Below, in pieces: positions 1-5,492 of a stretch of 6,101 bases of DNA. This DNA comes from Kiritimatiellia bacterium. GTDB lineage: Bacteria; Verrucomicrobiota; Kiritimatiellia; RFP12; DVOR01. The translations under genes were made by a program, and so were the position numbers. The notes beneath the pieces are model-generated. The model saw only the letters and a program-made list of their open reading frames with translations. It was not told the origin of the DNA and did no database searches. The DNA lies in contig JAGCML010000066.1 in the NCBI GenBank assembly GCA_017646485.1, positions 1-6,101 of the forward strand, read 5' to 3'. The stretch's first letter is position 1, and every line of letters starts with the position of its first letter.

Positions 1-1059
1 GACTTTGCAAAAGCGAAGTCCCTTAACACGGTTCTTCTCCATCGTAGCGAAGCACTTGCCGAACTCTCGAAAGGCCACCGTTTCATTGCTGTAACAGGCA
101 CTTGTGGCAAATCTTCCGTCACGGCAATGCTTGGCCATCTCTTAACGGCATGTGGAAAAGACCCTACGATTGTGAATGGCGCAGAAATCTCAGGATTGGA
201 CGAAGACGGCAAACGCGTCGGTTCTGTTCGCACATCTGCTACACCTGGCGGCTTTTTTGTAGCTGAAGCCGATGAGTCAGACCGGTCATTAATGACGCTC
301 TCCCCCACCGATGTTATTGTCACCAATGCCTCTGGCGACCATTTCTCAAAAGAAGAAGCCGAGACCCTTTTTGATGCATTTCGCGCAAAGGCAACAGGTG
401 TCGTCATTGACACTCGTGGCTATCCTGTAGAGCCCGCCCCCGAAGGCGAAGGCTGGGAGGCGCGGTTTACTTGGCGCGATAAAGCGTGTTGCCTTCCTAT
501 GCCTGGCGCTCACAATGTGGCCAATATCAAAGTGTCACTGGATATGGCGTTGGCATTAGGGTGTGATGAAGATGCGCTCATTGCAGCACTTCCCTCATTT
601 CGTGGCATCCGTCGACGCTTAGAACGCACAGGCACTTGCGCTGGAGCCTGTGTTATTGATGACTATGCGCACAACATTGAGAAACTTGCAGCCGCCTGGA
701 CGACACTCACCCAAGTCTTCCCGAAGGGAGTCTTTGGTGTATGGCGTCCACACGGCTATGCGCCCCTTCGCAAAATGATGGAGGGCTTAACAGAAATGTT
801 CGCCTCCGTTGTGCGTCCGTGCGACCACTTGCTTCTGTTGCCCGTCTATGATGCAGGTGGCACAGCGGATCGTTCCATCAATAGTGACACCCTTTTTGAG
901 CAACTACGCACCCGTTGCCCTGTCACCTTGGTGGCTGACTTGACCGAAGCAGAGAAACGTCTTCGCGAATTTGCCGCACCAGACACCGCCTTAGCCATTT
1001 TTGGTGCACGCGATCCAGGCCTTCCCGTTCTCGCACGTCGACTCGCGACAAACGCATAA
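1..1059 (+). CDS. Mur ligase family protein, MurC-like (5' end outside window)
   Basis: The reading frame is open from the first base, so the gene starts upstream; 352 C-terminal residues are visible. It is an ATP-dependent Mur ligase, a cytoplasmic enzyme family that joins an amino acid or peptide to a UDP-MurNAc-type substrate. Visible motifs by residue in this fragment: P-loop TGTCGKSS (32-39), FVAEADESDRS (86-96), TNASGDHF (108-115), PGAHNVAN (168-175), FRGIRRRLE (200-208), DDYAHN (220-225) and RPHGY (249-253). Their order and wording fit MurC/Mpl best. Roughly 85 residues, most of the N-terminal UDP-binding domain, are missing off the edge. Several motifs deviate from typical MurC: the P-loop has Cys where His is usual (GTHGKT/S), and DDYAHN replaces DDYxHHP. 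It may therefore be a paralogue rather than the housekeeping L-alanine ligase. An internal ATG at 127 lies after the P-loop and cannot be the true start. The permease gene follows 18 bases after the stop. The family call is firm; the exact substrate is not. Confidence 0.85.
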   Translation, partial: DFAKAKSLNTVLLHRSEALAELSKGHRFIAVTGTCGKSSVTAMLGHLLTACGKDPTIVNGAEISGLDEDGKRVGSVRTSATPGGFFVAEADESDRSLMTLSPTDVIVTNASGDHFSKEEAETLFDAFRAKATGVVIDTRGYPVEPAPEGEGWEARFTWRDKACCLPMPGAHNVANIKVSLDMALALGCDEDALIAALPSFRGIRRRLERTGTCAGACVIDDYAHNIEKLAAAWTTLTQVFPKGVFGVWRPHGYAPLRKMMEGLTEMFASVVRPCDHLLLLPVYDAGGTADRSINSDTLFEQLRTRCPVTLVADLTEAEKRLREFAAPDTALAIFGARDPGLPVLARRLATNA

Positions 1060-1077
1060 TTTTCAACCCTTTCCCGT

Positions 1078-2187
1078 ATGCTACATCATTTTATTCATTG
1101 TTTTTGCGATATCTGGATTGACATGGCGCCCTGGCTACTGGCCGGCTTCTTCCTTGCATTTATCTGCTCCTATCTGCTCTCAGAACGTTGGATTCGCCGT
1201 CACTTAGGCGGTCGAGGCTGGCTCCCTATCGTGAAAGCCTCCTTTATGGGGTTGCCACTTCCGATTTGTTCATGTGGCGTCCTATTGGTTGCCTTGGCCC
1301 TTCGTCGCAGTGGAGCACGTAAGGCCCCAGTCTGCGCATTTTTAGCCTCCACGCCACAATCGGGCACCGATGCGCTCTTAGTCTCCCTTCCCCTCCTCGG
1401 CCCCTGTTTTACATTGCTTCGCATGCTTGGCGCAGTCATTTCTGGCATTGCAACGGGAGCCTTTGTGAGATGGTTTGGCATCCACACCACCCCCGTGAAT
1501 GCGCCAGAAGACTTGACCGAGAATTGCGCGGCGGTCTGTGCTTGCCACCACCATGATGCCACGCACCCCCACAATCATCACGAAGATCACCACCATGAAT
1601 TTGTGACCCACGCCGAACGTCTACGTGACGCACTGCGTTATGCCTTCATTCACTTGCCTGGTGAAATCGCACTTTTACTCACTATTGGCGTTGCCCTCGC
1701 TGCGGCCATTGCCGTATTTCTCCCAGCCAACCTCCTCTCGGGGTTATCCTTGGGACTCACCTATCTCTTAGCGATTGTCATCGGATTGCCCACCTATGCT
1801 TGCTCCTTAGCAATTGTGCCTGTCGCAATGGGACTTATCGCAGGCGGACTCACCCCTGGTGCAGCCTTTCTCTTTATGGCATGCGCCCCTACCACGCATC
1901 TCGGAGCCATCTTAGTCTTAGGTAAAGAATTGGGCTGGCGCACCGTCTTACTCTACATCGCAGCCATCATCCTCACTGGCATTGCTTTCGCCCTCGTTAT
2001 TGACCTTGTCCTTGAATTACAAATTCCTTCTCTTGCGATGGAACAAGGTTGCTGTCATCACCACCATCACCATCATCACGACTCAAGTCTATGGTCCTCC
2101 CTCTCCATCATCCTTGTGACCTTACTCTTTACCCATGGCTTGTGCTATCGTTGTATGAAGTGGTTTGTCAATAAACGAAAGCACTAA
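1078..2187 (+). CDS. SO_0444-type Cu/Zn efflux permease (YraQ/DUF318-like)
   Basis: A 369-residue polytopic inner-membrane protein of the permease family that includes SO_0444 Cu/Zn efflux transporters; it probably exports a soft or borderline metal. The first half carries the family signature PLPICSCGV (60-68, Cys64 and Cys66), then ALRRSGARKAP and ASTPQSGTD. The second half repeats the theme with PTYACSLAIVPVAMGLIAGG (238-257) and ACAPTTHLG. About eight hydrophobic segments are visible. Two metal-binding-looking stretches lie outside them. One is residues 150-173, with Cys150/154/156 and about eleven His, between the two halves. The other is Cys325-Cys326 followed by eight His and an Asp, before the last hydrophobic segment (338-355). 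The start at 1078 gives the usual short N-terminus before the first helix (DMAPWLLAG), but no Shine-Dalgarno sequence is seen; translation may be coupled to the upstream ligase gene. Substrate metal is inferred from family and ligands only. Confidence 0.87.
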   Translation: MLHHFIHCFCDIWIDMAPWLLAGFFLAFICSYLLSERWIRRHLGGRGWLPIVKASFMGLPLPICSCGVLLVALALRRSGARKAPVCAFLASTPQSGTDALLVSLPLLGPCFTLLRMLGAVISGIATGAFVRWFGIHTTPVNAPEDLTENCAAVCACHHHDATHPHNHHEDHHHEFVTHAERLRDALRYAFIHLPGEIALLLTIGVALAAAIAVFLPANLLSGLSLGLTYLLAIVIGLPTYACSLAIVPVAMGLIAGGLTPGAAFLFMACAPTTHLGAILVLGKELGWRTVLLYIAAIILTGIAFALVIDLVLELQIPSLAMEQGCCHHHHHHHHDSSLWSSLSIILVTLLFTHGLCYRCMKWFVNKRKH

Positions 2188-2208
2188 TCTGTCACCCCAT
2201 TCTCTACT

Positions 2209-2214
2209 AAGGAG
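2209..2214 (+). promoter_or_regulatory. Strong ribosome binding site for the 2221 gene
   Basis: AAGGAG lies 6 bases before the ATG at 2221. It is the best Shine-Dalgarno match in the window and fixes this start. It contrasts with the permease gene just upstream, which has none. Confidence 0.75.
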
Positions 2215-2220
2215 TTTAAC

Positions 2221-3012
2221 ATGAAAAAAACAACCGCACTTCCCTTGCAGCTCCTCGTCGTCTGCACCCTCGCAGGGGCCAGTTATGCCATTGGTCGTTT
2301 AACTGCTGAGCCCAAAAACGAAACCCTCCCCGAAAAGACCACTACGCGAACCATCGCCGTGAAAGACGCCACCGATGCCACCGCATTGGCCAAGGCCTTC
2401 TCGGATATCGACGCCCTTAAAGCTGAAAACAAGCGTTTAAAAGAAGAACTTGCGAATGTGGACACGCTACCAGTTGATGAAGGGGTTGCGCCCCCACAGA
2501 TTGAAGCACCCGAGCAACCTCGTCGTCAATCCTGGCGCGAACGTATGGATGAACTGCGCGAAAAAGACCCTGAACGCTATGCCGCCGAGATGGAACGCCG
2601 CAAAAACTTCGCCAATGCGATAGAGCAATTGCGTTCCGATCGCGTCAATTTCTTAGACTCCATCGACACATCCCTCCTCTCCGATGAAGCGCAGGCCACA
2701 CATGAACGCTTCGTCACCGCACTCGCTCGTCAAGGCGAATTACAACGTGAAATGATGGCTGCCTTTGAATCTGGTGAACAACCCTCCGAAGAATTACGCA
2801 CGCAAATGCGTGAAACCGTTCATGAACTCCACGCCACCCAAGAGAGCGAACGCGTTGCCCTTTTAGATGCCATTGCCGTCTCCATGGGCTTGGAAAATGA
2901 AGCCGTCACAGACTTTACCCAATTGGTCAACGAAGTCTTTAATGCCACCAACGGACAAATGATGCAAATGCGCCCACCTCGTGGCGGTCGCGGTCCCAAC
3001 ATGATGCCCTAA
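2221..3012 (+). CDS. Membrane-anchored coiled-coil protein of unknown function, Met-rich C-terminus
   Basis: I do not recognise this 263-residue protein as a named family. It has a positively charged start (MKKTT), then one hydrophobic segment at about 6-26 without a clear cleavage site, so it is probably an N-terminal membrane anchor with the rest in the periplasm. A coiled-coil heptad pattern follows at about 60-80 (L66, N70, L73, L77), then a Pro/Glu linker (83-101) and a charged, mostly helical domain (102-240) rich in Arg and Glu with no Cys. The tail (244-263) combines five Met residues with an Arg/Gly/Pro stretch (RPPRGGRG). The overall plan recalls small periplasmic helical proteins of metal-resistance loci such as the CnrR/ZraP type, but I see no LTxxQ motif and do not claim homology. 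It sits 33 bases after the metal permease and 13 bases before bioB, which suggests cotranscription. A role as accessory metal-binding or envelope protein is inference. Confidence 0.8.
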   Translation: MKKTTALPLQLLVVCTLAGASYAIGRLTAEPKNETLPEKTTTRTIAVKDATDATALAKAFSDIDALKAENKRLKEELANVDTLPVDEGVAPPQIEAPEQPRRQSWRERMDELREKDPERYAAEMERRKNFANAIEQLRSDRVNFLDSIDTSLLSDEAQATHERFVTALARQGELQREMMAAFESGEQPSEELRTQMRETVHELHATQESERVALLDAIAVSMGLENEAVTDFTQLVNEVFNATNGQMMQMRPPRGGRGPNMMP

Positions 3013-3025
3013 CCCAAGGTTTCCT

Positions 3026-3964
3026 ATGAGCCACGCTCCCCATTATACACGTGAAGACATTCTTGTCTGGGCCACACAGAAAACTGACGCCGAACTCTTT
3101 GCGGAGGCTGAACGCCTCACGCAGACATTCGCCTCGCGTTGTTTTGACATGTGTTCCATCGTAACAGGGAAATGTGGCAAATGTTCTGAAGATTGCAAGT
3201 GGTGTGCACAGTCCGCCCACCACACCACCGCTTGCGAAGCCCATGGCTTAATCTCTGCTGAAGAGTGCTTGCGTCATGCGAAAGCTAATGAAGCACAAGG
3301 GATTCGTCGCTTCTCAATCGTCAATAGTGGACGACGCCCCACGCCAGGTGAGATTGATCAATTGTGCGCGTTATTCCGTCTGCTACGAAAAGAAACCACA
3401 TTAGAACTCTGCGCCTCTTTAGGCCTCCCTTCGCTTGCAGACCTAAAAAAACTTGCCGAGGCCGGCGTTACTCGTTATCACTGCAACCTCGAAGCCTCCC
3501 CTGCACGCTTCCCCCTGCTCTGCACCACGCATACGTTGGAAGATAAAATTGCAACCCTGAAAGCCGCCCGTGAAGCAGGACTCGACATCTGTTCCGGCGG
3601 CATCATCGGCATGGGAGAAACCGAAACCGACCGCATCGACTTGGCCTTTGCCCTTCGCGAATTAGAGGTTGCCTCCATTCCAATTAACATTCTCTCCCCC
3701 ATCCCAGGCACACCTTTAGAGCACACCCCGCTCATCTCGGAACGGGACATCTTGCGTACCATCGCCCTCTTCCGCCTCATTCACCCCACAGCCTACCTGC
3801 GCTTTGCTGGCGGTCGAGCACGTCTCACCTCCGAAACCCTTGATGCCGCCCTTCGAATCGGTATCAACTCGGCCATCGAAGGCGACCTTCTGACCACTCT
3901 CGGCAATACTGTCGCCCAAGATAAAGCCCACATCCTACGCGCGGGCTACACCCTTCCCAGCTAA
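3026..3964 (+). CDS. bioB: Biotin synthase BioB (radical SAM), anaerobe-type
   Basis: This 312-residue cytoplasmic enzyme inserts sulfur into dethiobiotin to make biotin, the last step of the pathway. The radical-SAM cluster motif is C53-x3-C57-x2-C60 within KCSEDCKWCAQS. Cys129 (LELCASLG) and Cys189 (DICSGGIIGMGET) match two of the auxiliary-cluster cysteines of E. coli BioB, and Arg264 in FAGGR matches its cluster arginine. INIL (220-223) holds the conserved substrate-binding Asn, and GTPLE follows. Deviations from the E. coli type: the third auxiliary Cys (E. coli C97) is Ser97 in RRFSIVNSG; the YNHNLD motif reads YHCNLE (151-156); and there are extra Cys at 39, 43 and 50. These match, from memory, the BioB form found in Bacteroidales and other strict anaerobes. 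A weak AAGG lies 6 bases before the ATG. No other biotin genes are in the window, so it is last in a functionally mixed run of genes. Confidence 0.95.
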   Translation: MSHAPHYTREDILVWATQKTDAELFAEAERLTQTFASRCFDMCSIVTGKCGKCSEDCKWCAQSAHHTTACEAHGLISAEECLRHAKANEAQGIRRFSIVNSGRRPTPGEIDQLCALFRLLRKETTLELCASLGLPSLADLKKLAEAGVTRYHCNLEASPARFPLLCTTHTLEDKIATLKAAREAGLDICSGGIIGMGETETDRIDLAFALRELEVASIPINILSPIPGTPLEHTPLISERDILRTIALFRLIHPTAYLRFAGGRARLTSETLDAALRIGINSAIEGDLLTTLGNTVAQDKAHILRAGYTLPS

Positions 3965-3990
3965 TACGCCTCCACACAATACAAATAAAA

Positions 3991-4031
3991 TTCGGCCTCA
4001 TTGCATTGGAAAACCAAACAATGAAGCCGAA
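3991..4031. terminator. Long hairpin after bioB, terminator-like on the - strand
   Basis: Arms 3991-4003 (TTCGGCCTCATTG) and 4019-4031 (CAATGAAGCCGAA) pair at 12 of 13 positions. Inside them TTGG (4006-4009) pairs with CCAA (4014-4017) around an AAAA tetraloop. The hairpin lies 26 bases after the bioB stop and could end that transcript or stabilise its 3' end, but there is no T-run after it on the + strand. On the - strand it is followed directly by TTTTATTTGTATT, the usual layout of an intrinsic terminator for a transcript coming from the right. The pairing is certain; the function and direction are inferred. Confidence 0.55.
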
Positions 4032-4039
4032 CATGAGAC

Positions 4040-4059
4040 CTGACAGTTTAACTGATCAG
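4040..4059. repeat. Short hairpin (inverted repeat)
   Basis: CTGACAGT and ACTG-A-TCAG form eight pairs with one bulged A around a TTA loop, 8 bases after the long post-bioB hairpin. It has no T-run on either side. It could be part of a structured RNA or a protein-binding site; nothing in the sequence decides between them. Confidence 0.45.
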
Positions 4060-4253
4060 CCTCCCAAGGTCGAAAGCGGAAACTCCGATCCGCAGACGAT
4101 ACGCAAGCAGGTGCAACACTCGGAGACTGGCACACCACTTGAGTCGCTCCTACACTATCAAATTAACTCCCACCCGTCAATCAATAACACTACAAGAGAT
4201 TCCATTGAGGCAAATCGACGAAAGATAAGCGATAGCGCACCTTACTAATTTAA

Positions 4254-4826
4254 TCCTACGCTCTGTGCTACGCACTCTTAGGCGAAGGAATTGAAGCAAC
4301 ACCGATGGCCACCCTTCAGCGGAGCGAATGTCTGACACCGACGGGGAAACAACTCACCTTCACACGTACAGAAGCAGGCTTGAGTTTTGGAAGTGTGCGT
4401 GCACGTTATAGGTTGCCCCTCAAAAAGGTCGCGCAGTCAGCGAACAATGATGATGCCGCATTAAAGATTACGCGCACAATTGAACCCTCCACGGCAAAGG
4501 TCGGAGACACTGTCGCAGTAACGGTCATTATCGAAGCTGCGCAACCCATGGAATACCTTCATGTACAAGTACCTCGCCTAGCAAACGCAGAGACTGTACA
4601 GCAAACCCCACACTGGGATTGGCAATCTGGCGCTTATCACCTCCCAGGTGATGCAGGAAGAGATGTCTTTATCGCCAATCTCCCCCGTGGTGTAACCACA
4701 TTACGTTATCAGTGGAAGATTACACATGCAGGCGAATGCAACGTAGCACCTGCAAGCGCAACCCTGATGTACGCACCAGATTTTGCTGCGCATACAAGTG
4801 TCTTCACCCTTTCAACAAACCCCTAA
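4254..4826 (+). pseudogene. C-terminal remnant of an alpha-2-macroglobulin family protein
   Basis: The frame is open from just after a stop at 4251-4253 to the stop at 4824-4826, about 190 codons. Counting from the ATG at 4305, the visible pieces are LTFTRTEAGLSFGSV (17-31), VGDTVAVTVII (66-76), an LPRGVTTLRYQWKITHAGE stretch (126-144) and MYAPDFAAHTS (155-165). This order matches the C-terminal end of bacterial alpha-2-macroglobulins, large envelope proteins of well over 1,000 residues thought to trap proteases. Residues before that ATG (YALLGEG) also read like the family, suggesting the ATG is not a natural start. There is no ribosome binding site, signal peptide or thioester motif. The distance from YALL to the LSFGSV motif seems shorter than I expect, hinting at an internal deletion. 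I infer a decayed or truncated gene whose 5' part was lost. A short expressed protein starting at 4305 is possible but less likely. Confidence 0.6.
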
Positions 4827-4883
4827 AGTCTGTCACATACCAGGGTTCTCCCCAGTAAAACCGCCACTTTTCATATACATTTC

Positions 4884-4895
4884 ACCACCCGTGGT
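4884..4895. promoter_or_regulatory. Inverted repeat upstream of the CsoR-like gene, possible operator
   Basis: ACCAC-CC-GTGGT is a perfect 12-base inverted repeat ending 10 bases before the putative -35 box. Operators of CsoR-family repressors are usually inverted repeats with a C/G-rich centre, so autoregulation is conceivable. I see no second copy before the permease gene. Confidence 0.35.
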
Positions 4896-4905
4896 ATTCT
4901 CTCCC

Positions 4906-4934
4906 TTGTTTTAATTCCGAAATTATGATAGTAT
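4906..4934 (+). promoter_or_regulatory. Putative sigma-70-type promoter of the CsoR-like gene
   Basis: TTGTTT (4906-4911) and TAGTAT (4929-4934) each match 4 of 6 consensus bases and are separated by 17 bases in an AT-rich stretch. Transcription would start near 4941, leaving a leader of about 65 bases that includes the inverted repeat at 4950-4965. If the organism uses a Bacteroidota-type sigma factor this consensus would not apply. Confidence 0.45.
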
Positions 4935-4949
4935 AGGCGCGTTGTTGGG

Positions 4950-4965
4950 GCATTGAATACAATGC
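4950..4965. promoter_or_regulatory. Inverted repeat in the leader of the CsoR-like gene
   Basis: GCATTG-AATA-CAATGC is a perfect 6-base-arm inverted repeat just downstream of the expected transcription start and about 40 bases before the ATG. Its position suits a repressor site or a small RNA hairpin. It is preceded by a GGGG run. Function is not shown. Confidence 0.35.
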
Positions 4966-5004
4966 ACAATAGATAACATCGATAAAAAACATGAGGTAAC
5001 CGTA

Positions 5005-5304
5005 ATGGCAAAAGAAAAGAAGGTCGTGGATGCTCCTTTCGCCACTCCTGAAATGCTGGCACGCATTCATAAAGTTATTGGTCAATGCGAAGGCATTGAA
5101 CGCATGGTCAAGTCTGGTCGCCAGATTGAAAACATCATGCTTCAAATTAGCGCAATCCGTAGCGCACTTCAGCGCCTCGGCCAGGTTCTTTTGGAAGCCC
5201 ACATTGAAAGCAATGTGAAGAAAGCTGTTGAACAGGGCGAATCTGCAGAGGCCGCTTTCGAGGATATCGCACAGGCGATTGATTATTTCTGCCGCACGAA
5301 GTAA
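5005..5304 (+). CDS. CsoR/RcnR (DUF156) family metal-responsive repressor, atypical ligands
   Basis: This 99-residue all-helical protein belongs to the CsoR/RcnR/FrmR family, which binds DNA as tetramers and lets go when it binds metal or aldehyde. Family features: LARIHKVIGQCEGIERMV (18-35), then QISAIRSALQRLGQVLLEAHI (47-67). In copper-sensing CsoR the ligands are Cys-His-Cys. Here the first Cys is Ile41 (RQIENI), the His is kept (His66), and the second Cys is Asn70. Only Cys28 and Cys96 remain, both away from the usual site. It therefore probably does not sense Cu(I) in the usual way, and as the first Cys is also the FrmR formaldehyde site, that role is doubtful too. The N-terminus has about ten extra residues. 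GAGG 8 bases before the ATG supports the start. It has its own promoter-like sequence and terminator, so it appears monocistronic. The nearest metal gene is the permease 2.8 kb upstream. Confidence 0.88.
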   Translation: MAKEKKVVDAPFATPEMLARIHKVIGQCEGIERMVKSGRQIENIMLQISAIRSALQRLGQVLLEAHIESNVKKAVEQGESAEAAFEDIAQAIDYFCRTK

Positions 5305-5325
5305 TCTTAACTCATTTTATTAAAG

Positions 5326-5364
5326 ACGCGAGCTTCTTTTTGAGGAGGCTCGCGTTCGTTTTTT
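5326..5364 (+). terminator. Intrinsic terminator after the CsoR-like gene
   Basis: ACGCGAGC (5326-5333) pairs perfectly with GCTCGCGT (5348-5355) and is followed by a run of six T (5359-5364). It lies 21 bases after the stop codon, with the stem-loop and U-tract of a classic Rho-independent terminator, and separates the repressor gene from the GH2 gene. Confidence 0.9.
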
Positions 5365-5400
5365 AGCCCAATGTTTCATAACAAACGCCAATACTCACCA

Positions 5401-5437
5401 AACCTTAAATCGTGTTTTTCAGATTGACTTTAGGGTT
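5401..5437. promoter_or_regulatory. Inverted repeat upstream of the GH2 gene
   Basis: AACCTTAAA (5401-5409) and TTTAGGGTT (5429-5437) are inverted copies with one mismatch, centred about 74 bases before the GH2 start. A TTGACT (5424-5429) that could serve as a -35 box touches the right arm, but no good -10 box lies at proper spacing. It could be an operator for a sugar-responsive regulator; this is speculative. Confidence 0.3.
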
Positions 5438-5479
5438 GAAAAATGAGAAACTATGAACTGTTGATTTAACCTATCCAAT

Positions 5480-5484
5480 AAGGA
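5480..5484 (+). promoter_or_regulatory. Ribosome binding site of the GH2 gene
   Basis: AAGGA lies 8 bases before the ATG at 5493. It supports this start, from which a good signal peptide follows at once. Confidence 0.65.
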
Positions 5485-5492
5485 AAATATCT

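Larger units (their letters stand above)
3965..4253. other. Gene-poor stretch with several inverted repeats
   Basis: No convincing gene is seen in these 289 bases. One open frame on the + strand (TTG at 4006 or ATG at 4021, ending at 4248) would give a polar peptide of up to 80 residues with no motif, no ribosome site and a start buried in a hairpin, so I do not call it. On the - strand all three frames are broken by stops. The stretch does hold inverted repeats: a long hairpin (3991-4031), a second at 4040-4059, and two shorter stems (4076-4093 and 4111-4133) whose loops are complementary to each other. It lies between bioB and a truncated alpha-2-macroglobulin remnant, so it may be debris of a rearrangement or may encode a small structured RNA. 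Confidence 0.6.

Noticed and set aside
1200..1633. Overlapping - strand open frames across the permease gene.
   Set aside because: They are shadows of the permease, whose + frame carries the family signatures from end to end.
2056..2079. The run of eight His codons in the permease, resembling an engineered His tag.
   Set aside because: It is internal, mixes CAT and CAC codons, follows two Cys and is paired with another His-rich segment; such stretches are normal in metal permeases.
4050..4076. A hammerhead-ribozyme-like pair of boxes, CTGATCAG followed by CGAAAG.
   Set aside because: The conserved CUGANGA core is broken (C instead of G), stem II pairs poorly next to GAAA, and no stems I and III or cleavage site are visible.
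4006..4248. An 80-residue + strand open frame (TTG start, or ATG at 4021) between bioB and the macroglobulin remnant.
   Set aside because: No ribosome binding site, no recognisable motif, polar low-information composition, and its start lies inside the long hairpin. Kept only as part of the unassigned stretch.
3965..4260. Possible insertion sequence or MITE.
   Set aside because: No matching terminal inverted repeats or target-site duplication could be found at the edges, and no transposase fragment reads in any frame.
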